A stretch of 64,000 bases of DNA from the NCBI GenBank assembly GCA_965224415.1, contig CBDCZB010000005.1, forward strand, positions 569,573 to 633,572, written 5' to 3'. Shown here piece by piece: positions 8,105 through 17,152 of the stretch (positions are counted from its first letter, which is position 1; each line of letters begins with the position of its first letter). The position numbers and the translations under genes were made by a program. The notes below the pieces were generated by a model. The model did not search any database. It was given only the letters and a program-made list of their open reading frames with translations, and was not told the DNA's origin. This stretch comes from DAOUJI01 sp965224415 (lineage in GTDB: Bacteria > Chloroflexota > Dehalococcoidia > Lucifugimonadales > JAGWBF01).

Positions 8105-10698
8105 TCCTCAGCCTCCTCTCCCTCGTTCCCGGCGCTGCGGTCCTCATGCGCCCCGGCGTCGGCAGCCGGCCTACGCCTGCTCCTCCGACTCCTGCGCTCC
8201 GGCTCCGCTTCCGGCTTCTGCTGCTGTTCACCGTCGCTTTTCGGGTCTTCGACGGCCCTGCGGAACTCCTCCACCTTCAGGTCGCCCTCCGCGTCGCCGT
8301 AGGCGATCTGCCGGGCGGAGACGGTGTAGGCGGTTGCTGCCTCGCGGATGCGTGCGGCGACGTCGGGGTATCCCTCCTCGGGCTTTCTGACCATCATGGA
8401 GAAGGCGGGCATCCGCTCCTTGCCCACGGTGGCGCGGACGTAGCAGTGGTGGACGGGCAGGGAAACGATGTCGTCCTCACTCACCCGGTCCTTGCCCAGC
8501 TCCCACACCAGCGTCCTGGCGTCGTTCCCCGCCACCTGGAAGACGGCGAGGCATCCCACGTTGGCGAGGATGGTGTCCCGCATGGTGCGGGAGAGGTCGT
8601 CGAGCTTGGCGAGGCTCTGGGTGGCGAGCACGAAGCTGGCCCCGAACTTCCCCAACTCGGAGAGCATCGACTCGTAGTCCACGCCGGGCATCGACTGCAT
8701 CTCGTCCACCACCACGAGAGCGCCGCGTCTTCTACTCAGGGGCAGACTCCCCTGCTCCCGTATCACGGCGTCCACGAGGTTCAGGAGGGACGCGCCCACC
8801 AGGGCGGCCACGTCCCTGCCGACGGTGCCCTGCGATGTCGATACAAGCAGGACGCCGCCGTCGAGGATGGTCTCCCGCATGTCGATGGTGGAGCGGCGCT
8901 GGCCGAGAATGGCTCTTGCCCGCTTGGAGGATGCGTAGTAGGAGAGGCGGGTCTGCACGGGGGCGAGGGCCTCGGCCTTGTACTGGCGGTGCCAGCTTCC
9001 GAAGTCCCTGGCCCACCACTCAAGGAGATATGGGTCGGATATCTTCGACAAAACGGAGGTGCGGAACGGGGCGTTGGACAGCAGGCGCAGCCCGTCGAGG
9101 ATGGTGTACTGCCGCTCCGCCTCCACCTGCTCGTTGGCCTCGTGCAGGGTCTTGACGGTCTGTTCGAGGATGGACTGCATCCTCGGCCCCCACTGCTCCC
9201 ACAGGCCCTTGGCGACGCGCACCACCGAGTCGGCGGTGCGGTCACGGTCGGCGAAGATGCGGGTGTCCAGCAGGTTGATGCCGGGGGCGCGGGTCTCGTC
9301 GGACAGGTCTATGAGGCGGACGCGGTCCACGAGGGACTCGGGGACGTGCTCCATCAGCCCGGCCACCAGGTCGGTGTGGGGGTCCACCACCACGATGGCG
9401 TCGTTGTCCCTGCCCTCGGCCTTCTCCCTCATCTTGTGGGCGACGAGGTGGTGCATCAGCGTGGACTTGCCCATGCGGGTGCGGGCGACGTAGAGGTGGT
9501 GACGGCGGAGCAGGTCGTCGGGGAAGCGGATGGGCCGGGGCTTGCCCGCCGTGGTGTCTCCCACCAGCGCCCCTCCCCTGACGCCCTTCGCAGAGGGCAG
9601 GAGCGCCCTCGCGCCGGAGCGCTCCACCAGGGGCGTCTCGTCGCCCGCTCCGGGCGGGTGCCACAGGGCGGCGATCTCGCGGACTCCCAGGACGCTGCGC
9701 CCGCCGAACAGGCCGGGGCCTGCGGGGTTCATCATGTCGGGGTTGGGAACGGCGGGCTTCACCTTCCCCACCTTGAACCGCGCTCCTGCGGGGTTGTCGA
9801 AGTGGCGGTAGGCGGCGGCCACCGGCCCAAGGAGCTCGGCGGCCCGCTGGGGCCGGGTCGTCTCCGGCAGGATCGCCGTGACCTGTAGCTCGGCGTCGAA
9901 AGCGATGCGGGAGACCTTCTCCTGTATCAGGATGGGGTCCTCCACCCGCTTGCGGGACTTCTTCCACCGCCACCACGCCCAGCCGCCGACCGCTAGGCCC
10001 AGTGCGGTTCCGGTTCCCAGGAGCGCGGCCTTCCATATCTCGCCGTCCTGCACCCACAGGTAGCCCTTGAGGGCGGCCAGCGCCCCGATGCCCAGCACGG
10101 CCATCGTGATGCCGTCCATCTGCAGGGGCTTGGTCTGGTAGGTGTAGGCGGGCTCTCGCGGCTCCATGCCGGGCCGCTTGTGGGCCTTTTCGAGATGGGG
10201 CTGCGACCAGTCGGGTCCCAGGGAGCGCAGAAGCAGCCGCGCCACCACGCGCTCGTCGTCCTCCAGGGCCGACAAAGCGCCCATCAGGGCGATGAGGGGG
10301 TCTGAGCCGGGGTCGAGCAGGTCGTCGTCCCTGAATGTTCTGAGGGGGACGTACTCCGGGCCGTCGGCCCGCAGGGTCATGCTCCACGCCTGCTCCCCCT
10401 CGCCCAGGTGCAGGGGGTCGTCGCCGGGGTCAACCTTCCGGATGCGGGCCTGAGGGTAGTGGGCGGAGAGCTGGCCTCTCACCACCTCGTCGTCGAGGCA
10501 GCGGGCCATCAGCGTTACGCCGTCCATGTCGGCGGCCAGCTCCAGGGAGAAGGGCTCCGGCACCGCGAGGGAGCCGAGCATGTTCTCCACTCCCAGCAGG
10601 GTGCGCTCCCCGGCGCGGGGCGGCGTCACCGCCAGCAGGACGGGGCCTTTCTTTTCGCTATCGTCTCCAAATAGCAGGTTCTTCGGGTTCAGCTTCAT
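8101..10698 (-). CDS. VirD4/TraG-like conjugative coupling ATPase
   Basis: 865 residues. Two transmembrane helices (about 196-216 and 222-244) are followed by a motor domain. Walker A is at about 404-413 (ARTRMGKSTL), a Walker B-type strand at about 434-441 (AIVVVDPH), and the second acidic strand is LVVVDEMQSMPGVDYESMLS (about 661-680), followed by FVLATQSLAKLDD, as in VirD4/TraD/TraG proteins that deliver DNA to the secretion channel. The C-terminal tail is charged and disordered. The start is the ATG at 10698 with an AAGGAAGG site; the frame is open for a further 163 codons upstream, but that part overlaps the VirB4 gene and lacks family likeness. Stop and next start overlap as ATGA. Confidence 0.85.
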   Translation of the reverse strand: MKLNPKNLLFGDDSEKKGPVLLAVTPPRAGERTLLGVENMLGSLAVPEPFSLELAADMDGVTLMARCLDDEVVRGQLSAHYPQARIRKVDPGDDPLHLGEGEQAWSMTLRADGPEYVPLRTFRDDDLLDPGSDPLIALMGALSALEDDERVVARLLLRSLGPDWSQPHLEKAHKRPGMEPREPAYTYQTKPLQMDGITMAVLGIGALAALKGYLWVQDGEIWKAALLGTGTALGLAVGGWAWWRWKKSRKRVEDPILIQEKVSRIAFDAELQVTAILPETTRPQRAAELLGPVAAAYRHFDNPAGARFKVGKVKPAVPNPDMMNPAGPGLFGGRSVLGVREIAALWHPPGAGDETPLVERSGARALLPSAKGVRGGALVGDTTAGKPRPIRFPDDLLRRHHLYVARTRMGKSTLMHHLVAHKMREKAEGRDNDAIVVVDPHTDLVAGLMEHVPESLVDRVRLIDLSDETRAPGINLLDTRIFADRDRTADSVVRVAKGLWEQWGPRMQSILEQTVKTLHEANEQVEAERQYTILDGLRLLSNAPFRTSVLSKISDPYLLEWWARDFGSWHRQYKAEALAPVQTRLSYYASSKRARAILGQRRSTIDMRETILDGGVLLVSTSQGTVGRDVAALVGASLLNLVDAVIREQGSLPLSRRRGALVVVDEMQSMPGVDYESMLSELGKFGASFVLATQSLAKLDDLSRTMRDTILANVGCLAVFQVAGNDARTLVWELGKDRVSEDDIVSLPVHHCYVRATVGKERMPAFSMMVRKPEEGYPDVAARIREAATAYTVSARQIAYGDAEGDLKVEEFRRAVEDPKSDGEQQQKPEAEPERRSRRSRRRPAADAGAHEDRSAGNEGEEAEE

Positions 10699-10748
10699 AG
10701 GGGATGCCTTCCTTTCTCTACGGGTCTCTTTTTGCGTTCTCGCCTGTC

Positions 10749-13031
10749 CTATCTGTGCTGGCCCGGTCGCCACTCGATGACCTCCGTCTCCTCCGGGGTG
10801 GCCTCGATGCGGACGGGGAAGCGGTGTCCCTTCGCCAGCAGCAACCCGTCTCCACGCGGGCACGACAGGAGCCATCGCTGGAGGTCCTGGGGAAGGTCGA
10901 AGGCGTCGCCCACCGTGCCGATGGCGGCGGCGTCCTGCTGCAAGAGCAGCTTGAAGGCGGCGTTCTGAAGCAGGGCTCGTCCTGAGTGGCCGGTGATGGT
11001 TCGTGAAGAGTCCTCGGAGAGGAGGTCCTGGACGTCCTGGGTGATGAACTGCAACCCCAGCCGGTGCTTCCTGGCCCGCTTCGCCATGCTCACCATGAAG
11101 GCCGCGCCCTCGGGGTGCTGCATGATCGACCACACCTCGTCCACCACCAGCAGGCGGGGCTTGGGGTCCTGGGCGGCGGCGGCCCACACCGTCTCGGTGC
11201 AGACCATCGCGGCGGCGGGCCGAAGCTCCGGCTCCAGGAGCCGCAGGTCGAAGACGGTGATCAGGGCCTCGTTGGAGAGCAGGTCGTCGCCCTCGTCGGA
11301 GAGGAGGTTGCGCAGGCTGCCCGTTGCGAAGGGCCGCAGCAGCCTCGCCATGTCTTCCCCTCCCGCCTCATCTCCTTGCAGGTACTCGTAGAAGTCGCGG
11401 AAGCCGGTGCGCTCCCGGGGCTGGGCGTAGTAGCCCGCCAGGGCGTGGTCCAGGGAGGCCCTTCGCTCCGCGCCGAGACTCTCGCCCACCATCACCTCTA
11501 TGAGCCGTCTCAGGCTGCCGATGCGCTGCAACAGCTCCTCGGAGTCGCCCTTGTCGATGACGAAGGGGTTCATGCCCTGGCCGGGGACGCCCGGCGACAG
11601 CACCCGTCCGCCCGCCGCCCTCGCCATGTCCGCGTACTCGCCTTCGGGGTCGATGACGTAGGCGGTGACGCCCCGGCAGAGGCCCCGGAGCATCCCCAGC
11701 TTGGTGGCGAAGGACTTGCCTGAGCCGGAGCGGGCCAGCACCGCCGTGTTCGCGTTCAGGTGCGTCCCGTCCCAGGGGTCGTAGACCACCGGGGCGCAGG
11801 CCCGCATGTCGATGCCGTAGAGGGTGCCGCTCCTTGTGTCCAGGTCCGGGGGCGAGAAGGGGAAGAGCCTGGCGATGCTGGACGTGTCCAGGGTGCGCCA
11901 CTCGGCGACGGCGTTCAGGGCCAGCGGCAGCGTGGACAACAGGCCCTCGCGCTGCCGGAAGGCCAGGGCGTCGAGCTTGCCCAGGGTGGCGGCGAAGTGG
12001 GCCTTCGCCCGCTGGGTCATCTCCTTGAGCGACGTTTCGTCCTTCGCGTGCAGCGTCACCGACAGGGACGCGTGAAACAGTCTCTCCCTGCCCCGCTGCA
12101 CCTCGTCCCTGAGCCGTGTGATGTCCTCCAGGGCGATCTCCGCCTCGGGGGACATGGTGCGGCCCCGCTTGAATGAAAGGGACTGGGCCGACTCGAACCT
12201 GACCTTCTGCCACTCCAGCGTCCTTGCCGCCTGCTCGGTGGGTATCGGCCCCAGGTGGACGGACAGGTCCATCGGCGCTCCCGCCGCCATGAGGCTCTGA
12301 AGGAAGCCGGGGGCCAGCGACCGGGGCCACTTGCCCAGGTGGAGCGACCGCACGAGGGTCTCGCCTATGCGCATATCGCGGCGGCCTATCTCCACCTCGA
12401 CGGGGGCCTCCTCGTCGAACTCGGTTGGCGATCCGCCCAGGGCTGCGGACACCAGGAACATCCGAAGCTGGCGGTCCCTGAGCGTGTGGACGGACAGTCC
12501 GGCCCGCGCCAGCAGGCCGCGCAGCTCGTCGAACCGGGCGAAATCGGTGATGGCGTAGAAGCGCCGGTCGAGGATGCCGTCGCGGGCCTCAAGGTCGGTG
12601 AGCAGACGCCCGAGGGACTCGGCCGCCGCTCTGGTCTGCGGGGGAAGGTCCTCCGGCTGGGACTCCTTCAGCTTCTCCCGCATCCCGCCCAAACGCGGCG
12701 GGTGCTGCCTGATGAGCAGCTGCGCCGGGAAGTCGAGGGCGTTGAGCGCCCCGGCGAAGGCCCCCAGCTTCGGCTCGTCGATCTCCAGGCCCATCACCTC
12801 GCAGACGCCGAGCTTCACCCCGTCCAGGCGCACGGGACCGTCGTCGTCCAGGTGGGAGAGCATGAAGAACAGGGGCAGCTCGGGTGGGAGCTTGGAGGCC
12901 GGGGTCTCCGTCGTTGCGTTGGATTCCGGCTCCGTCGGGAGTCCGCCCTCCGGTATTGCCTGCGGAGCGACGGCCCCGTCCGGGGTACTCCCCGCTCCGC
13001 GCCTCGTGATTCGTTCAATCAGCTTCTTCAA
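10749..13031 (-). CDS. VirB4-like conjugation ATPase
   Basis: 760 residues. An N-terminal disordered stretch (about 1-50) precedes a VirB4-type N-terminal domain. The ATPase domain has Walker A at about 433-441 (ARSGSGKSF), the DPEGEYADMARAAGG segment, and Walker B with LLVVDEVWSIMQHPEGAAFM, followed by the typical KRARKHRLGLQFITQDVQDL. VirB4 powers pilus assembly and substrate transport at the inner membrane. The initiator appears to be TTG (no ATG fits) with an AAGGAAG site about ten bases upstream, similar to the VirD4 gene. It sits between the first pilin-like gene and the VirD4 gene, the usual order in minimal type IV secretion modules. Confidence 0.9.
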   Translation of the reverse strand: MKKLIERITRRGAGSTPDGAVAPQAIPEGGLPTEPESNATTETPASKLPPELPLFFMLSHLDDDGPVRLDGVKLGVCEVMGLEIDEPKLGAFAGALNALDFPAQLLIRQHPPRLGGMREKLKESQPEDLPPQTRAAAESLGRLLTDLEARDGILDRRFYAITDFARFDELRGLLARAGLSVHTLRDRQLRMFLVSAALGGSPTEFDEEAPVEVEIGRRDMRIGETLVRSLHLGKWPRSLAPGFLQSLMAAGAPMDLSVHLGPIPTEQAARTLEWQKVRFESAQSLSFKRGRTMSPEAEIALEDITRLRDEVQRGRERLFHASLSVTLHAKDETSLKEMTQRAKAHFAATLGKLDALAFRQREGLLSTLPLALNAVAEWRTLDTSSIARLFPFSPPDLDTRSGTLYGIDMRACAPVVYDPWDGTHLNANTAVLARSGSGKSFATKLGMLRGLCRGVTAYVIDPEGEYADMARAAGGRVLSPGVPGQGMNPFVIDKGDSEELLQRIGSLRRLIEVMVGESLGAERRASLDHALAGYYAQPRERTGFRDFYEYLQGDEAGGEDMARLLRPFATGSLRNLLSDEGDDLLSNEALITVFDLRLLEPELRPAAAMVCTETVWAAAAQDPKPRLLVVDEVWSIMQHPEGAAFMVSMAKRARKHRLGLQFITQDVQDLLSEDSSRTITGHSGRALLQNAAFKLLLQQDAAAIGTVGDAFDLPQDLQRWLLSCPRGDGLLLAKGHRFPVRIEATPEETEVIEWRPGQHR

Positions 13032-13050
13032 GTCGATAGCTTCCTTTTCT

Positions 13051-13383
13051 CTAGGGTGTTGGGAGGGATGGGATGATGCCGTGCTTCAGCAGGGCGGCGA
13101 CGCCCTTGGCCGAGAGCACCAGCGCCAGGCCGACGACCGCCATGACGACGGCGGCCTTGGCCCGTCCGCCGCCGCGCTCCTCGCCTCCCTCGGCCATCAG
13201 GACGAACCCGGCCCAGACGATGGCGAAGAGGCAGAGGCCGGAGCCGGCGTAGGCCATCGCCGTGAGCACGCGGTCGAAGGCGTGAAGCATCGCTTCCTCT
13301 TCCGGCGCGGCCCCCATGAAAACGAGGGCCGCGCCGGTCAGCGGCAGCAGGGCCGTCGCCCGCCTCACCAGGGCCACTCCCAT
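13051..13383 (-). CDS. VirB2/TrbC-like small membrane protein
   Basis: 110 residues. A hydrophobic N-terminal segment (about 9-25, signal-like) is followed by two strongly hydrophobic helices (YAGSGLCLFAIVWAGFVLMA and AAVVMAVVGLALVLSAKGVA) joined by a basic-acidic loop, EGGEERGGGRAKA. This is the topology of VirB2/TrbC pilins and of small membrane subunits in Gram-positive-type systems. It overlaps the PrgI-fusion gene by 19 bases and precedes virB4. It is assigned by topology and position rather than by sequence identity. Confidence 0.65.
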   Translation of the reverse strand: MGVALVRRATALLPLTGAALVFMGAAPEEEAMLHAFDRVLTAMAYAGSGLCLFAIVWAGFVLMAEGGEERGGGRAKAAVVMAVVGLALVLSAKGVAALLKHGIIPSLPTP

Positions 13384-15080
13384 CCCAGCAGGTCGAACCA
13401 GCCGCGCAACCCGTCCGCGGGCTCCTGCTCGGCGGGCGGGTCCTCCGGCTCCGGCTCCGGCAGGACCAGGACGGCGAAGGGGTCGTCGGAGCCGACTGCG
13501 GCCGCAAGGCTCAGGGACTCCTCGCGGGTTCGAGTGACCGGCTCCCGCTCCACCGTCTCGGCCTTGACGTGCTCCTTGTGCAGCACGTCCACCGTCACCT
13601 CCTTCGTGATGGTGGCGCTGGGGACGTAGGCGTACGCCGTCGCGGTGGCGGATGACGTCGAGCCGTCCTCGCAGGTGGCCGTCGCCGTCTCACTGTCGGA
13701 GTCACTGTCCCCCGGGCGATGGAGGTGCACGGTCCTGGTGACCTGCTCCGTCCGCTCCGGGTGGTGGGTGAGCACGGTCAGCGGGGGGATGGGGATGCGG
13801 AGGCTCGCCTCAAGGCTCACGTCCACGCTCACGGCGTGGATGGCCTGACCATCCCCAATGGGCAGGGTGAACCGCGTCTCTCCATTGGGGACGAACGGGA
13901 CGCTCGCCTGCGACGCTCCCGTCGCAGCGGAGAGAGTCCCGACGATTGCCGTCACCCCGGCGTCCATCAATGCCGTCTGGATCACGTCGTCGTGTCCGGC
14001 AACCGTCTGAAGCTCGACCGGGTGCTCGATGCGCGTCACGCACTCGGACTCGACGACTCCACTGACCGCTCCGGGCGTCCAGCCCAGGGAGGTCACGCGA
14101 AGGTCGCAAAGGTCTCCCTCCACGACCGGAAGGGGGAAGGGAAGCTGTGCTTCCTCGAAGGTGACGGCCCCGGCCTGTCCCAGCGTGTCCTCCCATGACA
14201 CGGTGAAGGACGGCACGGGTCCGTGGAGGGGGAGCGAGTAGTCGATGCGCTCCCCCTCTGCCAGCGTCGCCGAACCCCAGAAGCGCAGCCAGGCGCCCTG
14301 CGGCCCGCCGAAGGCCCGCACCCGGATGTCCAGGGCGGTGGCGGCACCCAATGTGACGGCGGCGCGGTCGCCGGAGACGGTGAGCCCCTCGACGAATATC
14401 CGCCGCCCCTCCACTGGCTCGGTCAGATCGAAGTCGATCTCCTCCCGCCAGGGCTCGTGGTCGTCCGCCAGGGCCGACTGCGGGACGGCCACGACGGCCG
14501 CCATCAGGACGGCCAGGGCCACCACCGGAATCCAGCCCACGCGGGGCTTCCGATTCCTCGTCTCCAGGGTCTCGGCCCGGTGGTCCTGGCCGTGGCGGTT
14601 CCTCCCGTCCTTCCCCCTGCGCTTGCCGAACCAGCGCATCCGCCCGTTGCGGCGTTCCTTGTTCTTGCGGGTCTTCCTGTTCTTGCGCAGCCTTCCCAGC
14701 CCGCGCCCGGCGCGTTTCGCCATCAGACTCAGTGGGCCGGGGCCGCTCTTCACCGGGTGCGGGGCAGCCGGGGTCTCGGCGCGCACCAGCTGGGCGACCG
14801 GCCCGGCGTAGACCCGCGCCCCCAGCCGGTACTTCAGCAGGTCGGCGGCCACCAGGGGCAGCCGCCGACCGCCTATCTTCCCCACCACCATCGCCACCCC
14901 GACCAGTCCGAGGACGACGGCAATCGCCATGCGCACCTCGGACGGGCCGACGGGGGCGTAGCGGTATGCGCCGTAGGAGATGGCGCACACCGCCGTCACC
15001 GCCACGATCTGCGGGAAGGTGAACCCCAGCAGGACCTTGTCCTCCGCCTGCACGTGAGTCGGTACCTCGTGTTCTCTCAT
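13365..15080 (-). CDS. PrgI/VirB3-like membrane protein fused to a large extracytoplasmic domain
   Basis: 571 residues. The first 100 or so match PrgI family proteins: MREHEVPTHVQAEDKVLLGF, then two close transmembrane helices (about 18-40 and 50-68) and LPLVAADLLKYRLGARVYAG. A very basic linker (about 120-165) follows, then a third hydrophobic segment (about 181-203) ending QSALADD, which resembles a signal-peptide end. After that comes an ectodomain of about 365 residues rich in beta-strand-like sequence, with a Ser/Thr/Asp stretch near the end. PrgI homologues are normally about 100-150 residues and act as VirB3-like channel parts, so this is a fusion (or two genes read as one frame; an internal ATG at residue 148 is possible). 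The ectodomain was not recognised. Confidence 0.75.
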   Translation of the reverse strand: MREHEVPTHVQAEDKVLLGFTFPQIVAVTAVCAISYGAYRYAPVGPSEVRMAIAVVLGLVGVAMVVGKIGGRRLPLVAADLLKYRLGARVYAGPVAQLVRAETPAAPHPVKSGPGPLSLMAKRAGRGLGRLRKNRKTRKNKERRNGRMRWFGKRRGKDGRNRHGQDHRAETLETRNRKPRVGWIPVVALAVLMAAVVAVPQSALADDHEPWREEIDFDLTEPVEGRRIFVEGLTVSGDRAAVTLGAATALDIRVRAFGGPQGAWLRFWGSATLAEGERIDYSLPLHGPVPSFTVSWEDTLGQAGAVTFEEAQLPFPLPVVEGDLCDLRVTSLGWTPGAVSGVVESECVTRIEHPVELQTVAGHDDVIQTALMDAGVTAIVGTLSAATGASQASVPFVPNGETRFTLPIGDGQAIHAVSVDVSLEASLRIPIPPLTVLTHHPERTEQVTRTVHLHRPGDSDSDSETATATCEDGSTSSATATAYAYVPSATITKEVTVDVLHKEHVKAETVEREPVTRTREESLSLAAAVGSDDPFAVLVLPEPEPEDPPAEQEPADGLRGWFDLLGWEWPW

Positions 15081-15107
15081 GTCTTCCTCTCCTTCCTCGC
15101 GTCGGGC

Positions 15108-15416
15108 CTAGCCGCTGCTACTGCTGGAGTCGCTGCCGCCGGGGGCTTCGGGTTCGGGCAGGGCGTCGTCGATGTCGATGCCGGGGTCCACGACGGCGTT
15201 CATCACCAGCTCCACGACGCCGTAGGCGACCAGGGCCAGGACGATGCCGGCCAGGGCGGTCATCATTGCGCTCTTGCCCCGCTCCATCTGGTGGGGCGCT
15301 CCGCTGGCCGTCAGGTACAGGTACGCGCCGTAGATGAAGAAGCCGACGCCCACCGCTCCCACGATGCCCAGCAGGATGCCCACCAGGTTCGATATGGTCT
15401 GTGTAAGGTCTTCCAT
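15108..15416 (-). CDS. VirB2/TrbC-like pilin candidate
   Basis: 102 residues. MEDLTQTISNLVGILLGIVG continues into a transmembrane helix (about 10-35), then a short polar loop APHQMERGKSAM and a second helix (MTALAGIVLALVAYGVVELV). The C-terminus is acidic and Ser-rich (GGSDSSSSSG). Two hydrophobic helices around a 'GkxxM..al.Giil' loop is a common pattern in VirB2-like pilin subunits. A GAGAGGAG site precedes the ATG. It lies upstream of the PrgI fusion in the same operon, so the element has two pilin-like genes. Confidence 0.7.
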   Translation of the reverse strand: MEDLTQTISNLVGILLGIVGAVGVGFFIYGAYLYLTASGAPHQMERGKSAMMTALAGIVLALVAYGVVELVMNAVVDPGIDIDDALPEPEAPGGSDSSSSSG

Positions 15417-15556
15417 TCCTTGCTCCTCTCTGTTTTCGAGCCTTCCGCTCGTCTCTACCGGTCGGGTTCCGCAAGCTCCGTTAGCTGCACATCGCTCCTC
15501 CTTCTTCGTGGTATGAGTTGGCGCTATCTCGTCCGCGCCTGTGGGTTCCTAAGTCG

Positions 15557-16534
15557 TTATTCCCCGCTGCTCCTGGGCTCGCCGCCGCCGTCTCCCCCGC
15601 CTGCCGATGGGGTCGCCATCGACGCCGCCGAGCTGAGGCCGCTGGCGGCGGCCGAAACGCCCGCGCTGGCTGCCATCGCTCCCACCGCCATGCCTCCCGG
15701 CCCTCCCGCCGCGCCGCTCATCAGCCCGATGGTCCGGGCCGAGCGCATCAGCGACGAGGGCAGGTTCATGCCGAAGTAGAGCATCGAGAGCCAGGAGTCG
15801 AAGGTGCCGGAGTTGCCCAACATGCTCGGCACCCGGGTCGCCATGTAGACGAAGGCCAGGGACATCAGCAGCTTCCAGATCAGGTCCTGCACCGGCTCGA
15901 AGGCGGCGACCGACGCGAACTCGTTGAGGAACCCGATTCCCAGGGCCAGGGCGATGAGCTGCACCGCCTGCTGGAACACCGTCGTCATGAATAGCCGCAG
16001 CCAGTGGCGGCCCCATCCCGCCGTGTGGGGCAAGATCCACAGCCCCAGCGCGATCGGGGCAAGGGCTAAGAGAATGTCGATGAGGGCGAGGCGCAGCACC
16101 ATCTGCACGATGACGTAGAGGACGAAGAATCCGTAGACCAGGTAGAGCAGGGCCAGGAGTTGCGCCATGCCCACGCTCCCGGCTTGCACGGCTCTGAGGA
16201 ACGTGTCGAGGGGAGCCCTGAGCAGGTCTCCAGGGGTGACTTTCAACTCGACGGCTATGAAGCCGGACACGGCGTCGGCCACGTCGAGGACCAGGGCGCA
16301 CCACCACAGGGACGATGCGGCGGCCACGAGGCCGAGCACGAGGCGGGGGACCATCTCCCGCCATCCCGTCTGCTGGCGTCCCAGGTGCTCGGACACGATG
16401 AGCGAGAGGCCCATCCAGCCGAGGATCACGACCAGGGCGCCGGTTGTTATGGCCCAGACGACCATCCACGCCTGGCGCACCAGGTCGTGGGCGTACGTGA
16501 GGTCCGCAGGGGTGCCGGTGAGGATGTCGCTCAT
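15557..16534 (-). CDS. VirB6/TrbL-like polytopic membrane protein
   Basis: 325 residues with about six to seven hydrophobic helices between residues 22 and 240, for example MVVWAITTGALVVILGWMGL, LLALLYLVYGFFVLYVIVQM and LIDILLALAPIALGLWILPH. A Gly/Ala/Ser-rich C-terminal tail (AAGGPGGMAVGAMAASAGVS) follows. The 'lialaPialglwilp.t..w...W' segment is characteristic of VirB6/TrbL proteins, which form the inner-membrane channel. It starts 3 bases after the stop of the secreted protein gene and belongs to the transfer operon. Confidence 0.8.
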   Translation of the reverse strand: MSDILTGTPADLTYAHDLVRQAWMVVWAITTGALVVILGWMGLSLIVSEHLGRQQTGWREMVPRLVLGLVAAASSLWWCALVLDVADAVSGFIAVELKVTPGDLLRAPLDTFLRAVQAGSVGMAQLLALLYLVYGFFVLYVIVQMVLRLALIDILLALAPIALGLWILPHTAGWGRHWLRLFMTTVFQQAVQLIALALGIGFLNEFASVAAFEPVQDLIWKLLMSLAFVYMATRVPSMLGNSGTFDSWLSMLYFGMNLPSSLMRSARTIGLMSGAAGGPGGMAVGAMAASAGVSAAASGLSSAASMATPSAGGGDGGGEPRSSGE

Positions 16535-16537
16535 GGG

Positions 16538-17152
16538 CTACCCGCCCCCGCAGTTGTCGGCGTCCTCGCCGGACGCTCTTTCAACGACGCCGCAGAGGGT
16601 CCCGTGGACTCCCTCGATCATCCAGCCGGCGAAGGCCCTCGCCCAGCGCGCTGGGCTGAGGGCGCTCAGAATCTTGTCCCAGATGCGTCCGGGTTCGTGG
16701 ATGGGGACGACGGCGTAGAACTCGCCCCTCCTGCCGTCCTCGGCGACGGCCAGCATCACCAGCAGGTAGGCCCGGTCGCGGTCGAGCTCGGGGTGGTCGT
16801 CGAGGTCGGGGTACTCCCACGAGTACTCCCAGCCGTCGCTTCGCTTCTTCTCTCCGCCCTTGACCCGGTACATGGCGCTTATCCAGTCGCCGGTGTCGGC
16901 GTCGCGGACGGCGTAGAAGAGGTCGGCGATCTCCCGGTCGAAGACGGGCCTTGCGACGAACTCGCCGCCGCCCTTTCGCTCCACGAAGTCCCGGTCGGCG
17001 TTGACCAGGGTTATCTCATTGCCGAAGGGCTCCTGGGCCTGGACGATCCCGCTGGACGGGATTGCCAGAAGCGCCGCCAGGACCAGCGCGGAAACAAGGG
17101 GCAGAAGCCGCCTTGCGGACCGGGGTTTCGATTTCAGCGCCAACTCGTTCAC
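16538..17152 (-). CDS. Secreted protein of unknown function, first gene of the transfer operon
   Basis: 204 residues. The N-terminus has a basic region then a hydrophobic core (LLPLVSALVLAALLAIPSSG) and a likely cleavage site after IVQAQ, a clear Sec signal peptide. The mature part contains charged, beta-rich sequence (FYAVRDADTGDWISAMYRVK and RAYLLVMLAVAEDGRRGEFY) and ends in CGVVERASGEDADNCGGG with two cysteines. The start is GTG with a GGAAGAG site. No family was recognised. As the first gene of the operon it may be an extracytoplasmic accessory of the conjugation channel (position-based inference). Confidence 0.6.
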   Translation of the reverse strand: MNELALKSKPRSARRLLPLVSALVLAALLAIPSSGIVQAQEPFGNEITLVNADRDFVERKGGGEFVARPVFDREIADLFYAVRDADTGDWISAMYRVKGGEKKRSDGWEYSWEYPDLDDHPELDRDRAYLLVMLAVAEDGRRGEFYAVVPIHEPGRIWDKILSALSPARWARAFAGWMIEGVHGTLCGVVERASGEDADNCGGG

